From a bacterium (GTDB lineage Bacteria > Atribacterota > JS1 > SB-45 > 34-128), in NCBI GenBank assembly GCA_018894595.1, contig JAHIPN010000469.1, forward strand, positions 1 to 7,135: 7,135 nt of DNA, written 5' to 3'. This document shows, in pieces, positions 1 through 5,221 of this stretch. Under the pieces are notes generated by a model that did no database searches, was not told the DNA's origin, and worked only from the letters and a program-made list of their open reading frames with translations. Position 1 is the stretch's first letter; every line of letters begins with the position of its first letter. The position numbers and the translations under genes were made by a program.

Positions 1-37
1 AAATTATTATAAATAAAACTATTAAATTTTTTGACAT
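1..37 (-). CDS. Start of an unidentified gene running off the left edge (12 codons visible)
   Basis: An ATG at 35-37 opens a minus-strand reading frame that stays open to the window edge and gives M-S-K-N-L-I-V-L-F-I-I-I. A GGAGG Shine-Dalgarno lies at 43-47, five bases before the ATG, the same arrangement as in the MalF-like permease gene of this window (GGAGGTAAAG-ATG). A lysine followed by an almost purely hydrophobic run looks like the beginning of a signal peptide or first membrane segment, so the product is probably exported or membrane-bound. The gene has the same orientation as all others but is separated from the ROK kinase gene by 186 nt, so it probably starts a new transcription unit. 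Twelve codons are too few to name a family. The start is well supported; the function is unknown. Confidence 0.6.
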   Translation of the reverse strand, partial: MSKNLIVLFIII

Positions 38-42
38 TTTTA

Positions 43-47
43 CCTCC
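43..47 (-). promoter_or_regulatory. Shine-Dalgarno GGAGG of the left-edge gene
   Basis: The minus strand reads TTGGAGGTAAAAATG here. GGAGG is a full anti-SD match with 5-nt spacing to the ATG at 35-37. In such AT-rich surroundings it stands out, and it is the main reason for calling a gene start at the window edge. Confidence 0.6.
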
Positions 48-72
48 AATACTTTTAATTTTTACTTATGTT

Positions 73-78
73 ACTATA
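73..78 (-). promoter_or_regulatory. Possible -10 box (TATAGT) for the left-edge gene
   Basis: TATAGT on the minus strand matches the TATAAT consensus at five of six positions. It is placed so that a transcript starting about 6-7 nt downstream would have a leader of roughly 28 nt containing the GGAGG at 43-47. No convincing -35 hexamer is found 16-18 nt upstream, where the sequence is only T-rich. In DNA this AT-rich a chance match is quite possible. Confidence 0.25.
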
Positions 79-153
79 ATTCGATAAAAATTTAAAAAAT
101 CCTCTTTAATAAATAAAAAATATTTATTTTTTTTCAATTATTTATTTATATTA

Positions 154-178
154 ACTTTAATCTTTTTTACTTTAATCT
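154..178. repeat. Direct repeat of ACTTTAATCT, 15-bp period
   Basis: The decamer ACTTTAATCT occurs at 154-163 and again, identical, at 169-178, in the spacer between the ROK kinase stop and the next gene. The 15-bp spacing is not an integral number of helical turns. It could be a protein-binding site upstream of the left-edge gene or a chance slippage product in AT-rich DNA; the sequence alone does not decide. Confidence 0.4.
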
Positions 179-223
179 ATTCCCTATCGTAAAACTTGTA
201 TCCTTATTTCCAAAAAGGTTGGC

Positions 224-1225
224 TTAGCAGGAATAGTTATTGGGAATCCACAGGAGAGCTGCTGCCCCGAGAACACCGGCGTTTCCAGCCAGTTTGCCAA
301 TAACAATTTTAAGAGATTTATAATTGGAATAAAATGCTCTCTTTTTTACCTCCTTTCTAAGGGGGATAAGTAGTTTATCACCTTCGTTAGTTATTCCCCC
401 AACCAATACCACCATTTCAGGATTCAATATATTGGCCATATTGGCAATAGCTATACCCAAATAGGAAATTGCTTCTTCGACTATATCTGAGGTTAATCTA
501 TCACCTTTTCGGGCAGCTTCAAAAATTGATTTTAATCTGAACGATTCAAATAACTCGTCATCACTATCAAAATTTAAGAATTCACTCTTTATTCCCTCTT
601 TTATTCTATTTTTTATTCTATTTTTAATCCCGGTAGCCGAAGAATAAGCTTCCAAACACCCATAGTTACCACAATTACAACGAGGACCATCTTTATTTAC
701 AGTCATATGTCCTAACTCTGCTGCACCATAATTATTACCATGGTATATCTTTCCGTCAATAATTATTCCACCGCCGATTCCGGTTCCCAGGGTAAAACAT
801 ACTAAATTATTTACACCTTGGCCTGCCCCAAAACATCTTTCCCCCCAGGCAGCTGCATTGGCATCATTTTCTAAAACAACTTTCACATTAAATTCATCTT
901 CCAATGTTTTCTTTAAAGGAACATCTCTCCATCCGGGAAGATTGGGAGCAAAATTGATGATTCCTTTTTTAATATCGAGAGGACCAGGGGCTCCAATCCC
1001 TATTCCTATTATATCATCAGGAGCTATGGTGGATTGAACAATATTTTTGTGGATGGTCTCTATTATTCTTTTAATGGTAGCTCCTTTACCTCTTTCGGCT
1101 AAAGTTGGAACTTTTAGACGGTTTACTATCTTCCCCTGGTAATTCACTATTGCACTGACGATATTCGTTCCTCCTAAATCAACGCCAATAGAATATTTTT
1201 TTTCTACACCTTTTTTTTCTACCAC
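224..1225 (-). CDS. ROK-family sugar kinase (glucokinase-like)
   Basis: The 333-residue protein is full length for a ROK hexokinase, which phosphorylates glucose or a related hexose with ATP in the cytoplasm. The phosphate-binding motif DLGGTN lies at residues 16-21, the catalytic-base region E-N-D-A-N at 119-123 (D121), and LGTGIGGG at 146-153. The ROK zinc site is complete: H173 in GHMTV, then C183, C185 and C190 in CNCGNYGC, followed by LEAYSSATG. A VGGI motif lies at 275-278. There is no N-terminal helix-turn-helix, so this is a kinase rather than a ROK repressor (NagC/XylR type). The chosen start is GTG at 1223-1225; upstream codons in this frame offer no ATG or stop nearby, and AAAGG about 11 nt upstream is a weak Shine-Dalgarno. 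It is last in the three-gene unit, 19 nt after the glycosyltransferase. Exact substrate (glucose, mannose or another hexose) is not determinable here. Confidence 0.92.
   Translation of the reverse strand: MVEKKGVEKKYSIGVDLGGTNIVSAIVNYQGKIVNRLKVPTLAERGKGATIKRIIETIHKNIVQSTIAPDDIIGIGIGAPGPLDIKKGIINFAPNLPGWRDVPLKKTLEDEFNVKVVLENDANAAAWGERCFGAGQGVNNLVCFTLGTGIGGGIIIDGKIYHGNNYGAAELGHMTVNKDGPRCNCGNYGCLEAYSSATGIKNRIKNRIKEGIKSEFLNFDSDDELFESFRLKSIFEAARKGDRLTSDIVEEAISYLGIAIANMANILNPEMVVLVGGITNEGDKLLIPLRKEVKKRAFYSNYKSLKIVIGKLAGNAGVLGAAALLWIPNNYSC
601..624. repeat. Perfect 12-bp tandem duplication inside the ROK kinase gene
   Basis: The unit TTTTATTCTATT is repeated exactly at 601-612 and 613-624 and continues for three more matching bases. 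It is in frame and encodes K-N-R-I twice (residues 201-208), followed by the similar I-K-E-G-I-K. It lies just after the zinc-site segment CLEAYSSATG and lengthens the following basic helix by four residues without breaking the frame. Confidence 0.85.
1196..1222. repeat. Duplicated T8-CTAC (A8) repeat at the start of the ROK kinase gene
   Basis: TTTTTTTTCTAC occurs at 1196-1207 and 1211-1222, giving a 15-bp period. On the coding strand this makes two runs of eight A within the first ten codons and the peptide repeat V-E-K-K-G-V-E-K-K ahead of the conserved domain. Runs of this length favour polymerase slippage. Confidence 0.85.
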
Positions 1226-1244
1226 AATATATACTGCCTTTCCA

Positions 1245-2414
1245 TCATTGCCATATTTTTTCTTTGTATTTCTTAAAAGCTTCTACTTGCTGTTGGATTA
1301 CTTCTTCTGACTGTTCCACATCTAAATCTTTTGTTTCAATAGCAAAACTGGCTAAGCGCCCCTGCCATAAAATTCTTAATATCTCTAAAATATCTTCTTT
1401 TCTATCTCTTTTCTGTTCATAATAATTTAAACTATAATATACTATTTGGGCCCATAAATCTATAGGGAAATTAAAGTCCTCCACACCAAAACTTTTAGAT
1501 ATTTTATCTAAAGAAGATATTATCTCTTCTGGCAAGAAAAAATTCTTTTCCTTTATTGTCTCTTCATATCCAGATTTAAAATCATTTATATATCCTGATA
1601 TATCCATAACCACCTCTTTAGGTGTTTCTACTTCTTTTACTCCAATCCTCTCTACGCTTTTATCTGCCACTTTCCCTTTAGAAAAATCTTTATAAAAAAT
1701 GGTTAAATCCAAAATGCTTCCTGTTACCTGATTAAACATAGGAACTAATAATACCTTGGGATCTTTATAATCTTTAGTGGAATCATGACTCTTTATCCCC
1801 AGTTTCGCTTCTATCATCTTCATGTCTTCACAAGCAGCAACCGTAGTAATAAATATGTCGATTCCAAATTCAGCCGGAAAAAGAGGGTGAACCAAAACCT
1901 TTTTCACCATTTTAGCGGATAGACCATATTCTCCACCAATGGGCTGTCTGATAGAAATTCCGTAAAGTGCTCGCGTCAGAGGATAAGCCAGATGATTGGT
2001 AATCACCCCATCATATTTATGTCTTACATAAAAAGGAGCAACCAGATCATATTCTTTTAATATAGGTTGAATCAGATATTTTAACCATTCCGGGGTTATA
2101 CTGGTAAGGTCGCCATCTACCAAAGCTACCGCCCCTGCTCCTACTTCTTCTGCCTTAATAAATATGGTTTTTACTCCATTCCCCTTTCCGATTTTCCCAA
2201 CTTGATCCAGTACCATCTTCTGTGTTCTGGTTACAGTTTTATTAGCCCTCTCTTTGGTATGGTCTTTAGAAAAACCATCTGAGACTATGATTAAACTTTT
2301 CTTCTCCGGAAAATATTTATACAAACCCTGGTCAACTACTTTAACTACTCCCTCAATGGCATCTTCAACATTTTTAGTGCAAATACCTACTACTATATTT
2401 ACTTTGTCTTTCAT
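1245..2414 (-). CDS. GT-A glycosyltransferase, mannosylglycerate/glucosylglycerate synthase-like (GT78/GT81)
   Basis: The 389-residue protein has an N-terminal GT-A nucleotide-sugar domain (about 1-240) and a helical C-terminal part. It lines up from memory with Rhodothermus mannosylglycerate synthase (GT78): K-G-N-G at 77-80, the metal-binding D-G-D at 100-102 followed by L-T-S, QPIGGEYG at 157-164, FGID at 183-186, and H210 in the place of the late metal-ligand histidine. The C-terminal FNFPIDLWAQ (from 315) and ILWQGR (348-353) also echo that family. QPxGGEY and the following GID/GVE segment are shared with glucosyl-3-phosphoglycerate synthases (GT81). Such enzymes transfer mannose or glucose from an NDP-sugar to glycerate or 3-phosphoglycerate, making compatible solutes. 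The ATG overlaps the upstream stop as TAATG, with AGGAGG in the 3' end of the upstream gene, so translation is probably coupled. Donor and acceptor cannot be read from sequence alone. There is no signal peptide, so it is cytoplasmic. Confidence 0.8.
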   Translation of the reverse strand: MKDKVNIVVGICTKNVEDAIEGVVKVVDQGLYKYFPEKKSLIIVSDGFSKDHTKERANKTVTRTQKMVLDQVGKIGKGNGVKTIFIKAEEVGAGAVALVDGDLTSITPEWLKYLIQPILKEYDLVAPFYVRHKYDGVITNHLAYPLTRALYGISIRQPIGGEYGLSAKMVKKVLVHPLFPAEFGIDIFITTVAACEDMKMIEAKLGIKSHDSTKDYKDPKVLLVPMFNQVTGSILDLTIFYKDFSKGKVADKSVERIGVKEVETPKEVVMDISGYINDFKSGYEETIKEKNFFLPEEIISSLDKISKSFGVEDFNFPIDLWAQIVYYSLNYYEQKRDRKEDILEILRILWQGRLASFAIETKDLDVEQSEEVIQQQVEAFKKYKEKIWQ

Positions 2415-3166
2415 TATAAACCTTCCTCCTTCTTTTTACTATATATTAAATCTGCTTCTTTAAGTGATTCTAAAGAACCGATATCAAACCATCTACCCGA
2501 AAATACAAATCCGAAAACTCTTTCTCTTTTGATTAACCACTTTATAAAAAATCCTATGGCATCAGGGTTTTCTCCTTTATTTAAATAATTTAAAATACTT
2601 TTTACTCCTTCTGAAGATAATATATAGCAGGCGGTGGAAACCAGTGTAGAAGGAGGGTTTTTAGGTTTTTCTACAAAATCTATTATCCTCATTTCCTCAT
2701 CAACCTTTGCTACCCCATAATTTTGGGCTTTCTGAATAGATCTTAAATCATATAAAGCAACCACATTCCCCTTTTTTTCTCTATAATAATTAATTAGGTC
2801 TCTTAAAGCAAATTCAAAGAGATTATCTCCTCCGATAATCATTAATTCTTCACCAATATTTTTTTTCTTTATTAAATATCCCAATGCTCCTACCGACCCT
2901 AATTTATCTTTTTCTGATAAAGTTGGCTCAATGACCAATTCAATATTTTTTGACGATTTATGTCCTGGCAGCCATTGCTTAAAATTATCTTCAAATTTTT
3001 CATTGGTAGATATCATAATCTTATCTATTTCTTCTTGGACTTCTAATTTCTCCATAATATATTCAATCATCGGCCTTCCGCCGACCGAAAGTAGTTGTTT
3101 GGGTTTATTTTTGGTTAAAGGCCAGAGTCTCTTAGCATATCCGCCAGCTAAAATTATTGCTTTCAT
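2414..3166 (-). CDS. Sugar-1-phosphate nucleotidyltransferase (NDP-sugar pyrophosphorylase)
   Basis: The 250-residue protein is a single nucleotidyltransferase domain (NTP_transferase fold), the short form without the left-handed beta-helix tail of larger family members. The N-terminal signature LAGGYAKRLWPLT leads to PKQLL (22-26, with K23), G-D-N at 113-115 supplies the metal-binding aspartate, VEKP lies at 165-168, and WFDIGS at 226-231 carries the second metal aspartate. It would couple a sugar-1-phosphate and an NTP into NDP-sugar and pyrophosphate in the cytoplasm. GGYAKRL replaces the usual GGxGTRL, but R13 and the flanking motif are kept. NTP and sugar are not decidable; GDP-mannose, UDP-glucose and GDP-glucose would all suit the coupled glycosyltransferase downstream. 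The ATG at 3164-3166 has AAGGAG 8 nt upstream. It is first in the three-gene unit and overlaps the next gene by one base. Confidence 0.88.
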   Translation of the reverse strand: MKAIILAGGYAKRLWPLTKNKPKQLLSVGGRPMIEYIMEKLEVQEEIDKIMISTNEKFEDNFKQWLPGHKSSKNIELVIEPTLSEKDKLGSVGALGYLIKKKNIGEELMIIGGDNLFEFALRDLINYYREKKGNVVALYDLRSIQKAQNYGVAKVDEEMRIIDFVEKPKNPPSTLVSTACYILSSEGVKSILNYLNKGENPDAIGFFIKWLIKRERVFGFVFSGRWFDIGSLESLKEADLIYSKKKEEGL

Positions 3167-3174
3167 ACTTAATG

Positions 3175-3180
3175 CTCCTT
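3175..3180 (-). promoter_or_regulatory. Shine-Dalgarno AAGGAG of the nucleotidyltransferase gene
   Basis: AAGGAG on the minus strand lies 8 nt before the ATG at 3164-3166. It fixes the first start of the downstream three-gene unit. Confidence 0.7.
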
Positions 3181-3181
3181 T

Positions 3182-3203
3182 TTTATAGTTTTTAGTTTTC
3201 AGT
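3182..3203. repeat. Short heptamer-like tandem repeat just upstream of the nucleotidyltransferase gene
   Basis: The plus strand reads TTTATAGT, TTTTAGT, TTTCAGT in immediate succession (minus strand ACTGAAA, ACTAAAA, ACTATAAA). The repeats end two bases before the Shine-Dalgarno. They are imperfect and AT-rich, so this may be low-complexity sequence; an A-rich leader before a Shine-Dalgarno can also favour ribosome loading. Confidence 0.35.
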
Positions 3204-3284
3204 TCTAAATTTCCAATTAATTCTAACTAATCTTTTCTATCTATTAAGCAAGAGGTGAAGAGTAGCATGGTTACTATTAATAGC

Positions 3285-3320
3285 CCTATTTTTTCTGGTT
3301 ATCCCGGGGAGGAAAATAGG
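3285..3320 (-). other. Inverted repeat just after the last transporter gene
   Basis: CCTATTTT at 3285-3292 pairs perfectly with AAAATAGG at 3313-3320, with a 20-nt loop containing a CCCGGG core. It begins 14 nt past the MalG-like permease stop, where a transcript 3' end would be expected. It is not followed by a T-tract on the minus strand, and the stem is mostly A-T, so it is not a typical intrinsic terminator. The rest of the 3167-3334 spacer shows no gene and no convincing -35/-10 pair. Confidence 0.3.
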
Positions 3321-3334
3321 TAGTATGTAAATCT

Positions 3335-4171
3335 TTAACCTTTCACTCCACCTGCAACTAAACCTTGTTCTAAGTATTTTTCAAAGGCTAAAAACAAGAC
3401 AATTATCGGAACAGTAATTATTACCGAAGCAGCCATTACCAGGTCCCAGGAAGTATGGTAAGAAGAATAAAGCCTTACCAACCCCAAAGGCATAGTAAAT
3501 TTATCAGAATCGTATAAAAATACTAAAGCATATAGAAATTCATTCCAGGCTATCATAAAAGTATATATCCCTACTGAAGCTATAGCTGGCACGGAGAGAG
3601 GCAGGGTTATTTTGGTTATAACTCCCAACCTGCTGCAGCCATCTACTAATCCTGCTTCTTCAATTTCCTCAGGAATAGTCCTAAAGTAAGCAGCCAACAT
3701 GTAAAGGGAAACGGGCAAGGTTTGAGCTAAATAAGTAAGTATTAATCCATTTAAATTATCTATAAATCCTACTTTTGCTAACATAGCAAATAAGGGAATT
3801 ATTAGCAATATTCCGGGAAACATATATACCAAAAGGATAGACCTCATCATCATGGCCTTACCTTTAAATCTTAATCGAGCTATAGCGTAAGCTCCTAAGC
3901 AAGCCAATATTAGATTCAACATAGCTGTAAGCAGGGCTACATAAAAACTATTTTTGAGATACAGAGTAAATCCTTCTTCAAATAACACCCGCCAATAAGC
4001 TCTTAAATTAAAACTATCTGGTAAAAACCTGGGAGGATAGGCAAATAATTCGGAAAATCCCTTCATAGATGAAATTATCATCCAATAAAAAGGGAAAAGA
4101 ATAACAATTAAAAATAAAATTATGCTGCCAAAAACTACAATCTTCCCTAAAGATATTTTTCTTTTCTCCAT
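3335..4171 (-). CDS. Carbohydrate ABC transporter permease, MalG-like (CUT1)
   Basis: The 278-residue inner-membrane protein is the usual length for the second permease of a CUT1 sugar importer. A first membrane helix spans about residues 11-33, followed by an external loop and five further hydrophobic segments (roughly 74-97, 111-132, 142-163, 196-221 and 242-263). The cytoplasmic EAA loop, which contacts the ATPase, is clear: EEAGLVDG at 171-178 followed by ITLPLSVPA. The C-terminus KYLEQGLVAGGVKG is typical of MalG-type subunits. The ATG at 4169-4171 has AGGAG 11 nt upstream, somewhat far. It lies 49 nt after the MalF-like permease gene, with which it would form the heterodimeric channel. 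Substrate specificity cannot be read from the permease. Confidence 0.93.
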   Translation of the reverse strand: MEKRKISLGKIVVFGSIILFLIVILFPFYWMIISSMKGFSELFAYPPRFLPDSFNLRAYWRVLFEEGFTLYLKNSFYVALLTAMLNLILACLGAYAIARLRFKGKAMMMRSILLVYMFPGILLIIPLFAMLAKVGFIDNLNGLILTYLAQTLPVSLYMLAAYFRTIPEEIEEAGLVDGCSRLGVITKITLPLSVPAIASVGIYTFMIAWNEFLYALVFLYDSDKFTMPLGLVRLYSSYHTSWDLVMAASVIITVPIIVLFLAFEKYLEQGLVAGGVKG

Positions 4172-4220
4172 CTTCTATTTCGCTCCTATCCCTTATAAAA
4201 TTCTGAACTTCAAGTAGATG

Positions 4221-5114
4221 TTACCACTCCAAGACAAACTTTACGTAAAATATCATAAAAACTCCGAGAATAATAAATAAGAACATTGAGGTAGCCGAAC
4301 CTAAACCAAAATTAAGCATGCCAAAACTAAATTCATAGGTAAGAACGGGCAATACCTTGGTCCCTGCAGCTCCACCAGTTAGCAAGTATATATCATCAAA
4401 TTTATTAAAAGTCCACATTAATCTTAACAAAAATAAAGTACCCAATACATATTTTAATTCAGGTATGGTTATGTAAAAAAACTTTTTTATTATTCCTGCA
4501 CCATCTATGCTTGCTGCTTCATACAATTCATTAGGAATAGCCTGAAGCCGGGCCAGTAACATTAACATAGCAAAGGGGAAATATCTCCATCCTTGAAATA
4601 AAATAACTATAAACATCGCCCATCCCTTTTGAGAAAGCATGGCAATAGGTTGAGACCATATACCGCTGCTCATTAAAGCCCAACTAATTACCCCATTTAC
4701 CGGATTAAGCAACCATTTCCAAATAAAAGCTACCGAAACAACAGGAGCAACATAAGAAAATAAAAATATTGCTCTTACTAATCCTCTTCCTTTAAATTTT
4801 CTGTTTAATAATAGGGAGGCTGCCAAGCCTAAAACAATGGATAAAATACTCCCCAAGAAAGAATATATGATTGTTGCTTTTAAAGCATCTTTAAACATAA
4901 AATCCTTCGCTACTCTAATATAATTTTTTAATCCTACAAAAGGTGCTCCTCCTTCGCCAAGATTTCCCAAAGTAACCTCGTGAAAACTTATCCATATATT
5001 ATAAAGCGCAGGATATATTACTAAACCAAAAACAATAGCAAAGGTGGGCACAACAAACCAGTAAGCTAAACGGGCTTCTCTTTGCTGTAGATTAAGGGCT
5101 TTAGTTTTTCTCAT
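4221..5114 (-). CDS. Carbohydrate ABC transporter permease, MalF-like (CUT1)
   Basis: This 297-residue integral membrane protein is the first permease subunit. About six hydrophobic segments are visible (near residues 17-42, 82-104, 113-136, 164-189, 222-236 and 269-293). The EAA loop EAASIDGAG at 199-207 continues to ITIPEL at 215-220. The start is placed at the ATG 5112-5114 because GGAGG sits at 5119-5123 with 5-nt spacing. The frame is open further upstream to a GTG at 5124-5126, which would add four residues, but that codon overlaps the Shine-Dalgarno and has none of its own. It pairs with the MalG-like subunit. It follows the binding-protein gene after 107 nt containing a strong stem-loop, a layout that often lowers permease relative to binding-protein expression. 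Confidence 0.93.
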   Translation of the reverse strand: MRKTKALNLQQREARLAYWFVVPTFAIVFGLVIYPALYNIWISFHEVTLGNLGEGGAPFVGLKNYIRVAKDFMFKDALKATIIYSFLGSILSIVLGLAASLLLNRKFKGRGLVRAIFLFSYVAPVVSVAFIWKWLLNPVNGVISWALMSSGIWSQPIAMLSQKGWAMFIVILFQGWRYFPFAMLMLLARLQAIPNELYEAASIDGAGIIKKFFYITIPELKYVLGTLFLLRLMWTFNKFDDIYLLTGGAAGTKVLPVLTYEFSFGMLNFGLGSATSMFLFIILGVFMIFYVKFVLEW

Positions 5115-5118
5115 CTTT

Positions 5119-5123
5119 ACCTC
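5119..5123 (-). promoter_or_regulatory. Shine-Dalgarno GGAGG that decides the MalF-like start
   Basis: The minus strand reads GTGGAGGTAAAGATG. The GGAGG is 5 nt from the ATG at 5112-5114, identical in layout to the left-edge gene. The GTG just before it is part of the ribosome-binding region rather than a start codon. Confidence 0.75.
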
Positions 5124-5134
5124 CACTCAAAAGT

Positions 5135-5173
5135 AGGACTATGCAGCTAATTTTATTTTAACTGCATAGTCCT
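5135..5173 (-). other. Perfect 12-bp stem-loop between binding protein and permease genes
   Basis: AGGACTATGCAG at 5135-5146 and CTGCATAGTCCT at 5162-5173 are exact reverse complements, separated by a 15-nt AT-only-but-one loop. In the minus-strand transcript the hairpin forms 48 nt after the binding-protein stop, and its base is 10-12 nt before the Shine-Dalgarno of the MalF-like gene. Only four U residues follow nearby, so it is not a full intrinsic terminator. Hairpins in this position in sugar ABC operons (for example between malE and malF) are known to protect upstream mRNA and give more binding protein than permease. That role here is inference. Confidence 0.7.
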
Positions 5174-5176
5174 TGG

Positions 5177-5192
5177 AAGATTAAAAAATCTT
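5177..5192 (-). other. Small hairpin next to the 12-bp stem-loop
   Basis: AAGATT at 5177-5182 and AATCTT at 5187-5192 form a perfect 6-bp stem with a 4-nt loop, immediately upstream (in the transcript) of the larger stem-loop. It is AT-rich and weak alone, but the two hairpins are only 3 nt apart and may stack as one structured intercistronic element. Confidence 0.35.
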
Positions 5193-5221
5193 ACTTCAAT
5201 TTTTAATTATTAGATATTCTA

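Noticed and set aside
108..128. AATAAATA / TATTTATT inverted repeat with 5-nt loop as a terminator for the ROK kinase unit
   Set aside because: The stem is only A-T pairs, would be unstable, and such palindromes are expected by chance in this spacer. It is also nearly 100 nt past the stop.
210..222. CCAA...TTGG mini-hairpin right after the ROK kinase stop
   Set aside because: A four-pair stem is too short, and no T-tract follows on the minus strand.
2254..2463. Plus-strand open frame of 69 codons
   Set aside because: It lies antisense to the glycosyltransferase and the nucleotidyltransferase end, both of which carry clear family motifs. The translation resembles no family and has low complexity.
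2931..3188. Plus-strand open frame of 85 codons
   Set aside because: It is antisense to the N-terminal signature of the nucleotidyltransferase and has no recognisable protein features.
3182..3251. Candidate promoters for the nucleotidyltransferase unit (TTGCTT at 3246-3251 with TAGAAT at 3219-3224; TATAAA at 3182-3187)
   Set aside because: The first pair is spaced 21 nt apart, too far. The second would start transcription at the Shine-Dalgarno and leave no room for it.
3274..3283. CTATTAATAG palindrome as an operator
   Set aside because: A 10-bp palindrome made almost only of A/T is expected by chance here and stands alone.
3267..3323. Eighteen-codon plus-strand frame with an AGAGGTG upstream
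   Set aside because: It is very short, is opposite to all neighbours and has no recognisable product; the ribosome-binding match can easily be chance.
5124..5126. GTG as the start of the MalF-like permease
   Set aside because: It overlaps the GGAGG that serves the ATG at 5112-5114 and has no ribosome-binding sequence of its own.
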